Assembly: GCA_946548895.1 (NCBI GenBank)
Contig: CAMNQF010000008.1
Coordinates: 1 to 64,000 of the forward strand
DNA: 64,000 bases
Reading direction: 5' to 3'
Source: an uncultured bacterium
Lineage (GTDB): Bacteria > Bacillota > Clostridia > Oscillospirales > Oscillospiraceae
Shown here in pieces: positions 1-7,929 of this stretch; position 1 is the stretch's first letter; each line of letters opens with the position of its first letter. The notes under the pieces were generated by a model. That model saw only the letters and a program-made list of their open reading frames with translations. It did not search any database and was not told where the DNA came from. Made by a program: the position numbers and the translations under genes.

Positions 1-41
1 TGTCCCTTATTCCGGCCTTTTCCTCTGGCTGAACTAAAGGG

Positions 42-944
42 ATAACCACATTTATCTATTTCAAAATCCCACGCCTGCTGATCACAGACCCAAAGTTCAA
101 GCACATTTCCACTGACGCCAAGCTGCTCTATGGTATGCTGCTGGACCGCATGGGCCTGTCCGCAAAAAACAACTGGTATGACGATCACGGGCGCGTCTAT
201 ATCTACTACACCGTAGACGAGATATGCGAGGATATGTGCTGCGGACGGGACAAGGCCATGAAGCTGCTGGCCGAGCTGGACAAGAAGAAAGGGATCGGTT
301 TGGTTGAGCGCATCAAGCAGGGCCAGGGCCGCCCCACCAAGCTCTATGTCAAGCGGTTCACCACCCGGACAGCGCCCTCAAAGCCGACCTTTCCGACCCC
401 GGATGATTTCACGCCCTGCCCAGACGTCGAAAAAAACCACCCCAAGACGTCGGAAAAATCGACCTCAAGAGGTCGAAAAAAACCACCTCAAGAGGTCGAA
501 AAAACCGACCCTAATCAAACTAAGAGAAATCAGCCTGACTCTAACCACCCTGATCCATCCATCCCTCCCCCCAAGCCTCCCGGCGCCGCCATGGGGATGG
601 ATCGATACGAATTGAGGGAGGAAGTCAAAGCGAATATTGACTTTGAGGGCCTACAGCGGGCCCACCCCTATGACGATGTGGAGAGCCTTTTGGAGCTGGT
701 GGTGGACGTGCTGGGCAGCACCGCCCCCACCCTGCGGATCGCTGGCGAAAATTTATCAGCGGACACGGTGAAGCAGCGGTTCCGACTACTGGACGGCACC
801 CACATCGAGTACGTCATCGAGGCCATGCGCCAGACTACCACAAAAATCAACAATATCCGGGCCTATCTTCTCACGGCGCTATACAACGCGCCGGTGACGA
901 TGGGCCCTTACTATTCCGCCGCCGTGCGGCATGACTTTGGCTGA
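42..944 (+). CDS. repA: RepA_N-type replication initiator of the ICE
   Basis: Replication initiator, RepA_N family. The N-terminal winged-helix domain is recognisable by FKIPRLLITDPKFK, then LLYGMLLDRMGLS and IYYTVDEICEDM, followed by a charged linker and a C-terminal helical domain. These proteins bind iterons in their own gene and start autonomous replication of plasmids or excised ICEs. The conserved N-terminus lies upstream of the first ATG (135), and an in-frame TGA at 30-32 bounds it, so the start must fall between 33 and 135, where there is no ATG, GTG or TTG. I place it at ATA (42), giving an N-terminus ITTFIYFKIPR; ATC (54) after AAAGGG is the alternative. The linker contains the 23-bp iterons listed separately. 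Family call is firm, start is not. Confidence 0.82.
   Translation: MTTFIYFKIPRLLITDPKFKHISTDAKLLYGMLLDRMGLSAKNNWYDDHGRVYIYYTVDEICEDMCCGRDKAMKLLAELDKKKGIGLVERIKQGQGRPTKLYVKRFTTRTAPSKPTFPTPDDFTPCPDVEKNHPKTSEKSTSRGRKKPPQEVEKTDPNQTKRNQPDSNHPDPSIPPPKPPGAAMGMDRYELREEVKANIDFEGLQRAHPYDDVESLLELVVDVLGSTAPTLRIAGENLSADTVKQRFRLLDGTHIEYVIEAMRQTTTKINNIRAYLLTALYNAPVTMGPYYSAAVRHDFG
423..514 (+). repeat. Four tandem 23-bp iterons inside repA (candidate oriV)
   Basis: Four direct repeats begin at 423, 446, 469 and 492. Each starts with GACGTCG or GAGGTCG, continues with an A-run, then a CSACC-type block and CAA/TAA. The period of 23 is not a multiple of three, so the encoded protein does not repeat. That argues for selection on DNA. 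Iterons inside the rep gene are usual for RepA_N replicons. Confidence 0.75.
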
Positions 945-950
945 AATAAA

Positions 951-963
951 TCTCACCATGAGA
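951..963. promoter_or_regulatory. ICE palindrome copy 1 (core TCTCA-CCA-TGAGA)
   Basis: Six bases after the repA stop codon. The left flank is AATAAA and the right flank CACATTT, so only the 5-bp inner arms are symmetric. Confidence 0.7.
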
Positions 964-1002
964 CACATTTACAGCTATAGACCCAACTTTGTGTTAAGAA
1001 TT

Positions 1003-1021
1003 GTGTCTCACCATGAGACAC
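1003..1021. promoter_or_regulatory. ICE palindrome copy 2 (full 8-bp arms)
   Basis: GTGTCTCACCATGAGACAC, a perfect 8-bp inverted repeat around CCA, 36 bases upstream of parB. Copies 1 and 2 fill most of the repA-parB gap. Confidence 0.75.
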
Positions 1022-1057
1022 GATTTTTAGCAAATAAATCAAAATGGAGGTAATTCA

Positions 1058-3202
1058 ATGGCAAACGAACCCAGCAAGACCCCGACCCCCCAGCCCCAAG
1101 CCGTCCCGCTGTCCAAAATCCACGATCTGCCCGGCGCGGTGATCAGCAAGCAGCCGGACAAGAGTTACGGCGGCCTCGTCACCAGCATCCAGGCGGGCGG
1201 CGTGAAGGAGCCGGTGGTACTCCGTCTGCGGGAGGACGGCGAGTACCAGCTTGTCACCGGCTACCGCCGCCGCAGGGCGTGTGAGCTGGCAAAACTGAAA
1301 GACATCCCCGCCCTGATCTATGAGATGTCCATGCCCGCGGCGCTGAACTATCGCAGTCAGGTGAACATCCAGCCCGGTATCCCGATCCCCGGTAAGCCGG
1401 TGCTGCCCGCCGCCCCGGGCAAAAATGGGCCGACAGCCGACGTCAAGGGGCCGGAAAAGCCGACCACTCCCGCCCACGACCAGGGCCAGGAGAAACCTGT
1501 CAAGGGGAAAGCCCCAACACAGGCCCCTGCCCCCGCCGCTGCTGACAAGGCCAAGGACGGCGCCAAGCCCGCCCAGGAACCCAAGCCCGCCGCTGCCCAG
1601 GGTGAGCAGAAGCCCAACCAGGGGAAAGACCCGGCACAGACCCCCGCCCCCGCTGCCGCTGACAAGGCCAAGGACGGCGCCAAGCCCGCCCAGGAACCCA
1701 AGCCCGCCGCTGCCCAGGGTGAGCAGAAGCCCAACCAGGGGAAAGACCCGGCGCAGGCCCCCGCCCCCGCTGCCGCTGACAAGGCCAAGGATGGGGCCAA
1801 GCCTGCCCAGGAACCCAAGCCCGCCGCCAACCAGGGCCAGGAGAAATCCGCCGAGGGAAAGGACCCGGCGCAGACTGCCGCCCCCGCCGCCGCTGATAAG
1901 GCCAAGGACGGGGACAAGCCCGACCAGGAGCCCAAGCCCACCGCCCAGCCTGCCCAGGCCCCCACTGTCACCGGCACCGCCGCCAAGGGCCCCATCGGCA
2001 CGGCCATCTCCCAGGTGCTTCCGGATCGGCTTTCGCCCCCGGACGAGGCGGCCAGGAAGGATTTTCCCGCGCCCAAGGAGGGTGAATCCTTTTCCGTGGT
2101 ACTCCATCCGGCCTACCTGGAAAAGTCCGAGTATAACACCGTGTCGGTGGACACCAAGAGCGAGGACTACGCCGAGCTGAAAAAATCCATCGAGCTGAAC
2201 GGCGTGAAAGACCCGGTGCTGGCCCGGATCGGGGAGAAGGGCACCCTGGAGATCATTTCCGGCCAGCGCCGCCACATGATCGCCACGGAGCTGAACTATC
2301 CCGTCCCCACCATCATCCAGAAAATCTCCGACGCCGACGCCAAAATCCTGGTGGCGGACGGCAACCTCCACCGGCCCAAAATCTCTACCTACGACCTGTC
2401 CCGTACCCTGCGGATGAAGATGGAGGGCATGAAGCAGAAGGCGGGCCGCCGCAAAAAGGGCAGTTTCAAAGCCGAGGAGCTATACAGCGACACGAAGCTG
2501 GCCCAGGAGATGGGTATGCCGGTCAGCAAGCTCAACCGCCTTGTCCGGCTGTCCGAGGCCACCAAGGATGTGTGTGACCGGGTGGACGATGGTTCCCTCA
2601 CCCTGTCCGTCGCGTCGGCCCTGTCCTTCTTGAAGCCGGCAAACCAGGATGGAGTGCTTCATCTGCTGGATTTGGGCTACAAAGTGCCCGCGGAGCGGGT
2701 GGAATACATGAAAAAGGTGGAGAAAGCGGGCAAGCTGAACGATCAGTCCATGCGGGATGTGCTGGACGGCAAAAATGTGCTGGACCCGCCCAAGCAGACG
2801 GTGGCCCATGCGCCCGAATCGTCCCAGGCCAGTGCCCCCGCTGTTGACATCATCCCTCCGTCCCCGGATGTGGTTCCGCCCACCCCGGCGTCGGACGCCC
2901 CCGCCGCCGGGCAGCCCGGACAGACCCCGGAGGGGGCCGCGCCCGCTGCCCCTGATGGCCCGTCCACTTCCGCGCCCCAGCCCCAGGAAGGCCAGGAGCC
3001 CGTTGACGGTAAACAGGAGCGGCCCGAATACACGAAGGTGGTTTTGGCTGGGGACCGTCTGCGCAAGTATTTCCCAGACGTGATGATGACGCCCCGCGAG
3101 ATCGAGGAAAGCATCTACGAGGCCCTGGAGGAGCGCCGCCAGCGCCAGATGAAGCAACAGGAAAAGCTGACGATCTTCCCCAAGCGGGGCCCGTCCCGCT
3201 GA
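1058..3202 (+). CDS. ParB-like partition protein with two ParB domains
   Basis: 714 residues. A first ParB/Spo0J N-terminal (CTPase) domain spans about residues 15-100, with VPLSKIHDLPGAVISKQPD and the box TGYRRRRACELA. After a Pro/Ala/Lys linker (about 110-310) a second ParB domain spans about 340-440 with GVKDPVLARI and SGQRRHMIATEL, followed by a helix-turn-helix region (about 470-560) and an acidic/proline tail. Ordinary ParB proteins are about 290 residues and carry one such domain. The role should be segregation, or nucleoprotein organisation, of the excised ICE. No ParA is visible in the window. ATG at 1058 follows AATGGAGG. The downstream ardA begins two bases after the stop, so the two are probably co-translated. 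Confidence 0.8.
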   Translation: MANEPSKTPTPQPQAVPLSKIHDLPGAVISKQPDKSYGGLVTSIQAGGVKEPVVLRLREDGEYQLVTGYRRRRACELAKLKDIPALIYEMSMPAALNYRSQVNIQPGIPIPGKPVLPAAPGKNGPTADVKGPEKPTTPAHDQGQEKPVKGKAPTQAPAPAAADKAKDGAKPAQEPKPAAAQGEQKPNQGKDPAQTPAPAAADKAKDGAKPAQEPKPAAAQGEQKPNQGKDPAQAPAPAAADKAKDGAKPAQEPKPAANQGQEKSAEGKDPAQTAAPAAADKAKDGDKPDQEPKPTAQPAQAPTVTGTAAKGPIGTAISQVLPDRLSPPDEAARKDFPAPKEGESFSVVLHPAYLEKSEYNTVSVDTKSEDYAELKKSIELNGVKDPVLARIGEKGTLEIISGQRRHMIATELNYPVPTIIQKISDADAKILVADGNLHRPKISTYDLSRTLRMKMEGMKQKAGRRKKGSFKAEELYSDTKLAQEMGMPVSKLNRLVRLSEATKDVCDRVDDGSLTLSVASALSFLKPANQDGVLHLLDLGYKVPAERVEYMKKVEKAGKLNDQSMRDVLDGKNVLDPPKQTVAHAPESSQASAPAVDIIPPSPDVVPPTPASDAPAAGQPGQTPEGAAPAAPDGPSTSAPQPQEGQEPVDGKQERPEYTKVVLAGDRLRKYFPDVMMTPREIEESIYEALEERRQRQMKQQEKLTIFPKRGPSR
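1504..1971 (+). repeat. Tandem 117-bp repeats in the parB linker
   Basis: Four copies of a 39-codon unit begin at 1504, 1621, 1738 and 1855; each starts GKDPAQ (first copy GKAPTQ) and contains AAADKAKDG and EPKP. The first three are nearly identical at DNA level and the fourth has diverged. The composition (Ala, Pro, Lys) points to an extended flexible spacer between the two ParB domains. Copy number could vary between strains. Confidence 0.85.
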
Positions 3203-3203
3203 C

Positions 3204-3872
3204 ATGGTGGAGTTCAGCGCCAATATCGCCAATCTGCGCAAATACGGCGGCGGGGTACTATGCGATACGACATTATCCTTTCCCACCACCACGGAGCAGG
3301 TGCAAGCGGCGCTACGGGAAATTGGTATAGACCGCCTGTTTTCCTCTGAGATCATCATTCTGGACTATTCCATCGGCGTCAAAGGGGTGGCGCGGGCCCT
3401 GGGCGAGTACACCCACATCGACGAGCTGAACTACCTCGCCAGCCGGTTGAATGAGCTTGACCCGGAAGAATTGATGAAATTTACCGCTGCCGTGGAACAT
3501 GGGGAGTACGCCAACAGCGCGGAGGAATTGATCAACCTCACCTTCAACCTGGATCATTACGAGCTTTATCCCGTCCAGAACGCGGAAGAATACGGCCTCT
3601 GGCTGGTAGATGAACTTATGGCGTTACAACTGCCGGAGCAGGCGCGGGATTATTTTGACTTTGAAGCCTATGGCGAGGACACCGCTATCAACGAGGGCGG
3701 CACCTTCACCTCCCAGGGGTATATGCTGGCCGGGCCTGAGCCCTTCCAAAAAGTATATGACGGCCAGCACATCCCGGAGCAATATCAGGTGTTTCAGTAC
3801 CCCATCCGGCAGAAGATTGCCGTGCCCCGATCCCACAGGAGCCGGGACAGCCCCAAGCGCAGGCGCCCATGA
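3204..3872 (+). CDS. ardA: ArdA-type anti-restriction protein
   Basis: 222 residues resembling ArdA DNA mimics: an N-terminal segment ANIANLRKYGGGVLCD, then IIILDYSIGVKGVARALGEY, IDELNYLASRLNEL and a C-terminal acidic region with AEEYGLWLVDEL. ArdA proteins are acidic B-form DNA mimics that block type I restriction enzymes and protect newly entered single-copy elements. The gene follows parB directly. The last residues are basic and proline-rich, unlike the family core. An intrinsic terminator overlaps the stop codon. Confidence 0.75.
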   Translation: MVEFSANIANLRKYGGGVLCDTTLSFPTTTEQVQAALREIGIDRLFSSEIIILDYSIGVKGVARALGEYTHIDELNYLASRLNELDPEELMKFTAAVEHGEYANSAEELINLTFNLDHYELYPVQNAEEYGLWLVDELMALQLPEQARDYFDFEAYGEDTAINEGGTFTSQGYMLAGPEPFQKVYDGQHIPEQYQVFQYPIRQKIAVPRSHRSRDSPKRRRP

Positions 3873-3885
3873 GGGCGCTTTTTTT
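3863..3885 (+). terminator. Intrinsic terminator overlapping the ardA stop
   Basis: GCGCCC-ATGA-GGGCGC followed by seven T. The TGA stop codon of ardA (3870-3872) sits in the loop, so a terminating ribosome would cover the hairpin. Confidence 0.75.
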
Positions 3886-3917
3886 GCGCCCAATTTCAAC
3901 ATAAAGGAGCTGAACAT

Positions 3918-4565
3918 TTGAACGTTTTGGTAGTAGAGCCCGGTATGGCCCCCTATGAAAAGGAGATCAACGGGCTGGAAGAAATGCAGGCCATGGTGGG
4001 CGGTCCGATCACCACCATTTATCCCTACGGGGAACAGGCGGCGCTTGTCAGCAACGGTACAAGCGTTGAATCGGGCATGAAGTTCAACCGCACCATTGGA
4101 GGCAGCTATGGCGGCGTCTGCGGCACATTCCTTGTCTGCGGGTTGAGCGGAGACACGGGAGCAAACCAGGGCTATGTGATCCGGCAATCGATCCTGTTTG
4201 ACAACGGACGGGGTTTTGCCCTGGGGGAACACCCCCGGGAGGGCTTTGTGACGTGGCAGTTTACGGAGGAACAGGGCCACAGGGACTATTATTGGGGCCA
4301 TTACCACAGTGATGGTGCTGCCGCGGAACAGGACTATACAGACCGAACCGTTGATTACCAGCGCCGCTATGAAGTACATGAAGTCAAGCGGCCTAATTTT
4401 TGTTCCCTCACCCCGGAGCAGATGGAGCGTTTCAAAAAAGAGTTTTACCATGCGGAAATCCTAATCGCCGTCAATGGCAGCACCCCCATCACGCGGAAGG
4501 TGGAACCGCGTCCGCACACCCAACCGGATCAGCCCAAGCGCCCATCCAAGGCGCCGGGGCGGTAA
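3918..4565 (+). CDS. DUF3846-containing ICE protein
   Basis: 215 residues from a TTG start preceded by AAAGGAG at the right distance. The N-terminus MNVLVVEPGMAPYEKEI and GLEEMQAMVGG is typical of DUF3846, a small domain common in conjugative elements and phages of Firmicutes, of unknown function. Residues after about 110 do not match anything I recognise, and the C-terminus is proline/lysine-rich. It heads a run of three small ICE genes (3918-5770). Confidence 0.7.
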   Translation: MNVLVVEPGMAPYEKEINGLEEMQAMVGGPITTIYPYGEQAALVSNGTSVESGMKFNRTIGGSYGGVCGTFLVCGLSGDTGANQGYVIRQSILFDNGRGFALGEHPREGFVTWQFTEEQGHRDYYWGHYHSDGAAAEQDYTDRTVDYQRRYEVHEVKRPNFCSLTPEQMERFKKEFYHAEILIAVNGSTPITRKVEPRPHTQPDQPKRPSKAPGR

Positions 4566-4606
4566 TTCACCCTCTGAAAACCCCAAACGGAAAAGGAAGT
4601 GGATCA

Positions 4607-5425
4607 TTGAGCGATTATAAGGACAAAAAGCAGGCCCGGATAGACCGTTACCGGGAGCGCGCGAACCAGGCCCGCGCCCAAAGCGACGCTTTGTGGAAGC
4701 AGTCATCGGCTATGGCTTCGGGCATCCCCGCGGGACAGCCAATCCATGGGGCCGCCGACCAACGCTACCGTGACCAGATCATAAAAAAAGCGGAGCAGTC
4801 CTTTGCCGCGTCGGACAAAGCCGACTACTACGAGCGCAAAGCGGAAGCGGCGGAGAACAATACCGCCATTTCCTCGGACGACCCGGACGCCATTGACAAG
4901 CTGACGGCAAAGCTGGAATCCCTCCAGGTCATGCAGACCCGGATGAAGCAGATCAATGCCTACTACCGTAAAAACGGCACCTGCCGGGGCTTCCACGGCC
5001 TGTCTGACGAGGACGCGGACGAGCTGATCAGCGATGTGCAATACCACCCCTGGGACAGATCGCCCTACCCCGCTTTCGCCCTGACCAGCAACAGCGCGGA
5101 AATCCGGCGGTTGAAGGGGCGCATCCAGAAGCTCACCGAGGCCAGGGAGCTGGGCTACCAGGGCTGGGAGTTCGACGGCGGGCGGGTGGTTGCCAACTCA
5201 GAAAACAACCGCCTACAAATCTTTTTTGACGAGATACCCAGCCCGGAGATACGCCAGGAGTTGAAGGGCCAGGGCTTCCGCTGGGCCAGGAGCGAGGGGG
5301 CGTGGCAGCGCCAGCTTACCGACAACGCCATTTACGCCGCCAAGCAGATCAAGGCCATCCGGCCCTCGGACGGTTCAGACCCCATGAAGATCCAACCCAA
5401 ACGGAAGCCGGGCCCCAAGCATTAG
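4607..5425 (+). CDS. DUF3560-containing ICE protein
   Basis: 272 residues starting at TTG 4607 (SD AAAGGAAG). The start is chosen because the family N-terminus SDYKDKKQARIDRYRERA begins exactly there; the open frame continues upstream to 4400 but overlaps the previous gene. Further markers are ALWKQSSAMASGIPAGQP and KADYYERKAEAAENN. The C-terminal part (about 185-265) has a compact fold with FDGGRVVANSENNRL and LKGQGFRWARSEGAWQRQL. These proteins occur next to DUF3846 genes in Tn1549-like ICEs. Molecular role unknown. Confidence 0.72.
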   Translation: MSDYKDKKQARIDRYRERANQARAQSDALWKQSSAMASGIPAGQPIHGAADQRYRDQIIKKAEQSFAASDKADYYERKAEAAENNTAISSDDPDAIDKLTAKLESLQVMQTRMKQINAYYRKNGTCRGFHGLSDEDADELISDVQYHPWDRSPYPAFALTSNSAEIRRLKGRIQKLTEARELGYQGWEFDGGRVVANSENNRLQIFFDEIPSPEIRQELKGQGFRWARSEGAWQRQLTDNAIYAAKQIKAIRPSDGSDPMKIQPKRKPGPKH

Positions 5426-5437
5426 GAGGAATACATC

Positions 5438-5770
5438 ATGGAAAAACCCAACACTATGCCCGAACGTATGCGGGAGATCGAAATCTTCGGCGTCCCCGCG
5501 CTGTATACCAACACCCCCATCGACCCGGAGGACATCTATCCGGGAATGTCCCTCTACGAACTCCAGGGGCGGGATGGCCGGTTTCTGGCCTCGGTGCTTA
5601 CCCCTGTACCCATCCCCGTCCTGTCGGACGGCCCCCGCGACTTGAAGCCGGGGGAGCTGGTGATGGACACCGGGGCCGGGTACTACACCCCCGCCGAGTT
5701 TGAGGAAAAGTACCTCTCCCCGGACTACGGCGGCGGGGACAGCGCGGAGCGGTATGGAAAAGAAAGCTGA
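5438..5770 (+). CDS. Small ICE protein, LPD28-like
   Basis: 110 residues, start preceded by AGGAGG. The pattern MREIEIFGVPALYTN followed by an acidic middle and a C-terminal GAGYYTPAEFEEKY resembles large polyvalent protein-associated domain 28, found in ICEs and phages as a stand-alone protein. Function is unknown. It is the last gene before the oriT-like region. Confidence 0.55.
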   Translation: MEKPNTMPERMREIEIFGVPALYTNTPIDPEDIYPGMSLYELQGRDGRFLASVLTPVPIPVLSDGPRDLKPGELVMDTGAGYYTPAEFEEKYLSPDYGGGDSAERYGKES

Positions 5771-5838
5771 CATCATCCCCACTTCTGAAGCAGCGACTCC
5801 GCCGCCCGAAAAAGCCCCCTGCCCGGTAGCCCTGCCGA

Positions 5839-5930
5839 GACAGCGCCGCGTGCGGCGCTGTCCAAGCAAGTATGTCATTTGGTAGCACAAATGACCCTTG
5901 TTAGGGGGGAAATCCCCCTAATACCCCCTG
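5839..5930. other. Candidate origin of transfer (oriT)
   Basis: Three successive inverted repeats lie directly upstream of mobC and the relaxase: GACAGCGCCGC/GCGGCGCTGTC with a 2-base loop (5839-5862), GTCATTTG/CAAATGAC (about 5874-5895) and TTAGGGGG/CCCCCTAA (5901-5921). They are followed by ACCCCCTGCG, which resembles the MOBP nic consensus ATCCTG|C. Hairpins 5' of a CCTG|C-type site and adjacent to mobC are normal for MOBP oriTs. The nic position is inferred only. Confidence 0.6.
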
Positions 5931-5982
5931 CGAAATGCGCCTCGCCGTGATATGCGAACCATAGCGGGCGGCACACTGAAAT

Positions 5983-6001
5983 GTGTCTCATGGTGAGACA
6001 C
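5983..6001. promoter_or_regulatory. ICE palindrome copy 3
   Basis: GTGTCTCATGGTGAGACAC, perfect 8-bp arms around TGG (the complement of CCA), between the oriT-like hairpins and mobC. Confidence 0.75.
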
Positions 6002-6041
6002 GAAACCCGGCGTGTTAATACGCCGCCGCCCCAAAAATAAA

Positions 6042-6054
6042 TCTCACGGTGAGA
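6042..6054. promoter_or_regulatory. ICE palindrome copy 4
   Basis: Core TCTCA-CGG-TGAGA with the usual AATAAA left flank and CACAATT right flank, 25 bases upstream of mobC. Confidence 0.7.
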
Positions 6055-6079
6055 CACAATTCTATGAAAGGATGGCGCC

Positions 6080-6388
6080 ATGCGAAAGAGGAACCGCCAT
6101 GTAAGCGTCTGGATGAACGAACAGGAATACCGGCACTTGAAGCGTCAGGCCGGGATCGCGGGCCTGGGCATCGACCCCTTCATCCGCAGCCTTGTTTTGG
6201 GTGTCCAGCTCCGCCCCCGCCCGCCCGACACCTACGCCGCCCTTCTCCGGGAGCTGTCCGCCCTGGGCAACAACGCCAATCAGATCGCCCACTGGGCCAA
6301 CCTTCAAAAGAGCGTGTCCGAGGCGGATATCCGGCGGGCCGCCGCCCTGGTATACGAGGCGTGGCGGCTGGTGAAGGAGACACTGTAA
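6080..6388 (+). CDS. mobC: MobC relaxosome accessory protein
   Basis: 102 residues, SD AAAGGATG. The N-terminal RHVSVWMNEQEYRHLKRQA fits a ribbon-helix-helix DNA-binding segment, and GNNANQIAHWAN is the signature of the MobC family. MobC binds oriT and helps melt it for the relaxase. Its stop overlaps the relaxase start (TAATG). Confidence 0.88.
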   Translation: MRKRNRHVSVWMNEQEYRHLKRQAGIAGLGIDPFIRSLVLGVQLRPRPPDTYAALLRELSALGNNANQIAHWANLQKSVSEADIRRAAALVYEAWRLVKETL

Positions 6389-7707
6389 TGGCCTACGATA
6401 AGATCATCCCCATACACCACCGGCTGGACCATTGCGTGGACTACGCGCTGAACGAGGAAAAGACCGGCCTGGGCCATGCCCTGGACTACGGGGCGGACCC
6501 GGCCAAGGCCCGGCTCGTCACGGGGATCAACTGCGACCCGGACTGTGCCTACCGGGATATGCAGGCCACCAAGCGGCGGTGGGACAAGAAGGGCGGCATA
6601 TTGGGCTACCACATCATCCACTCCTACGCCCCCGGCGAGGTTACCCCGGAGCAGGCCCACGCCGCCGGGGTGGAGTTTGCCCGCCGTCTGCTGGGGGACC
6701 GTTACGAGGCGTTGGTGTGTACCCACACAGACCGGGAGCATCTTCATTGTCACATCGTTTTTAATTCTGTGTCCTTTGTGGACGGCAGAAAATATCGGAG
6801 CGACTTCGAGAGCTACTTTGACACCCTGCGGGGCGCCTCAAACGAGGTCAGCCGGGAATTTGGCCTGTCTGTCATTGAGCCGGAAGGCCATGGGAAGCAC
6901 TACGCCCAATGGGACGCGGAGCGCACAGGCCGGGGCAGTATATCCCGGTTCGTCCGCCAGGACATCGACGCCGCCCTTTTGGAGAGCTTCACCTTCGAGG
7001 GCTTTCTGGCTGTCTTGCGGCGGCAGGGCTACACAGTGAAGTGCGGCCCCAACGTGAAGCATACCGCCGTCGCCCCGCCTGGGGCTGGCCGGAATTTCCG
7101 CCTGGACAGCCTGGGGGACGGGTACACCGAGGCCGACATCCGCGCACGGCTTTCCTCCGCCCGTATGGGCGCACCCCCGCCGCTGCCCCCTCCGCCGCCC
7201 ATAGTCCCCCGGCGCTATACCATCCGGCGGGGCAATGTCCGGCAGACGCCCCGGAAAAAGCTCCGCGGGTTCCGGGCCCTCTATGTGTACTACCTCTATC
7301 TGCTGGGCGGGCCCCGGCCCAAGCGCCGCCGCCCCGTCCCCTTTTCTGTGCGGGAGGATGTGAAAAAACTGCGCCAGTACCAGCGGCAATGCCAGCTTCT
7401 GCGGGAGTACCGCATTGATGACGATGGGCAGCTTGCCATGCTGGGGGAGGCCCTTCAAGCGCAGATCGACGCCCTGGTGGAGCGGCGGCGGGGGCTGTAC
7501 GGCAGAAAGCGGCAGGGCGAGGATGTAGAGGCGGCAATAGTCGCTATCAACACCCGTCTGCGCCAGCTTCGCCGGGATCTGAAAACCTGCGGGCGGGTGG
7601 CGGCGGACATCCCACGCATCCGGGGGCAGCTCCAGACAGACCGGGAGCAGGGCAGACAGCGCCAGACCCACCCAGAGCGGGACCGCACCCACGGCTCCGC
7701 CCGGTAA
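6388..7707 (+). CDS. MOBP-type relaxase
   Basis: 439 residues. The start is the ATG that overlaps the mobC stop codon; the frame is open further upstream but that part is mobC in another frame. The N-terminal relaxase domain has the three-histidine metal motif HTDREHLHCHIVFNSV (from about residue 113) and an upstream GYHIIHSYAPGEVTPEQAH. The nucleophilic tyrosine is probably in the first 50 residues. The C-terminal half is basic, with a proline run near residue 270 and helices rich in Arg/Gln. It nicks oriT and pilots the transferred strand. It is of ordinary length for the Tn1549-type family. Confidence 0.88.
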   Translation: MAYDKIIPIHHRLDHCVDYALNEEKTGLGHALDYGADPAKARLVTGINCDPDCAYRDMQATKRRWDKKGGILGYHIIHSYAPGEVTPEQAHAAGVEFARRLLGDRYEALVCTHTDREHLHCHIVFNSVSFVDGRKYRSDFESYFDTLRGASNEVSREFGLSVIEPEGHGKHYAQWDAERTGRGSISRFVRQDIDAALLESFTFEGFLAVLRRQGYTVKCGPNVKHTAVAPPGAGRNFRLDSLGDGYTEADIRARLSSARMGAPPPLPPPPPIVPRRYTIRRGNVRQTPRKKLRGFRALYVYYLYLLGGPRPKRRRPVPFSVREDVKKLRQYQRQCQLLREYRIDDDGQLAMLGEALQAQIDALVERRRGLYGRKRQGEDVEAAIVAINTRLRQLRRDLKTCGRVAADIPRIRGQLQTDREQGRQRQTHPERDRTHGSAR

Positions 7708-7737
7708 AAAACCAACATCGAAAGGCAGGTGAATCCA

Positions 7738-7929
7738 ATGGACGTGAGCGCCGAGGCCGCCGATCTGGTGGTGAAGGAGGGCATCCAGGCCACCGAGAGC
7801 GCGGTGAAGCTGGCAGGCTCCGCGCTGAAAAATGTGGCGGCGCTGCTTCTGGCCTTGAAGCGCCAGGACAACAAGGTGGTGGGCAAGACCAACGCCAAGC
7901 GGCTGGCCCGCGACCCCGCCCCCCCGTAG
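7738..7929 (+). CDS. PcfB-like (DUF3801) protein, N-terminal part
   Basis: 63 residues, MDVSAEAADLVVKEGIQATE, typical of the N-terminus of PcfB/DUF3801 proteins that accompany relaxases and coupling proteins in Gram-positive conjugation. Homologues are single proteins of about 150 residues. Here the frame ends at TAG 7927 just after a run of seven C (7919-7925), and the rest of the domain follows in the -1 frame. Adding one C to the run would restore DPAPPVVIPLKRED. Confidence 0.65.
   Translation: MDVSAEAADLVVKEGIQATESAVKLAGSALKNVAALLLALKRQDNKVVGKTNAKRLARDPAPP

Noticed and set aside
1055-2371. 438-codon open frame on the minus strand opposite parB
   Set aside because: GC-rich shadow of the repeat linker; composition is Gly/Leu/Val low-complexity and the plus-strand frame has clear ParB domains.
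5754-5885. 43-codon frame over the oriT hairpins
   Set aside because: Pro/Arg-rich and encoded mostly by the inverted repeat; no SD; more likely oriT DNA. It could be revived if homologues exist.
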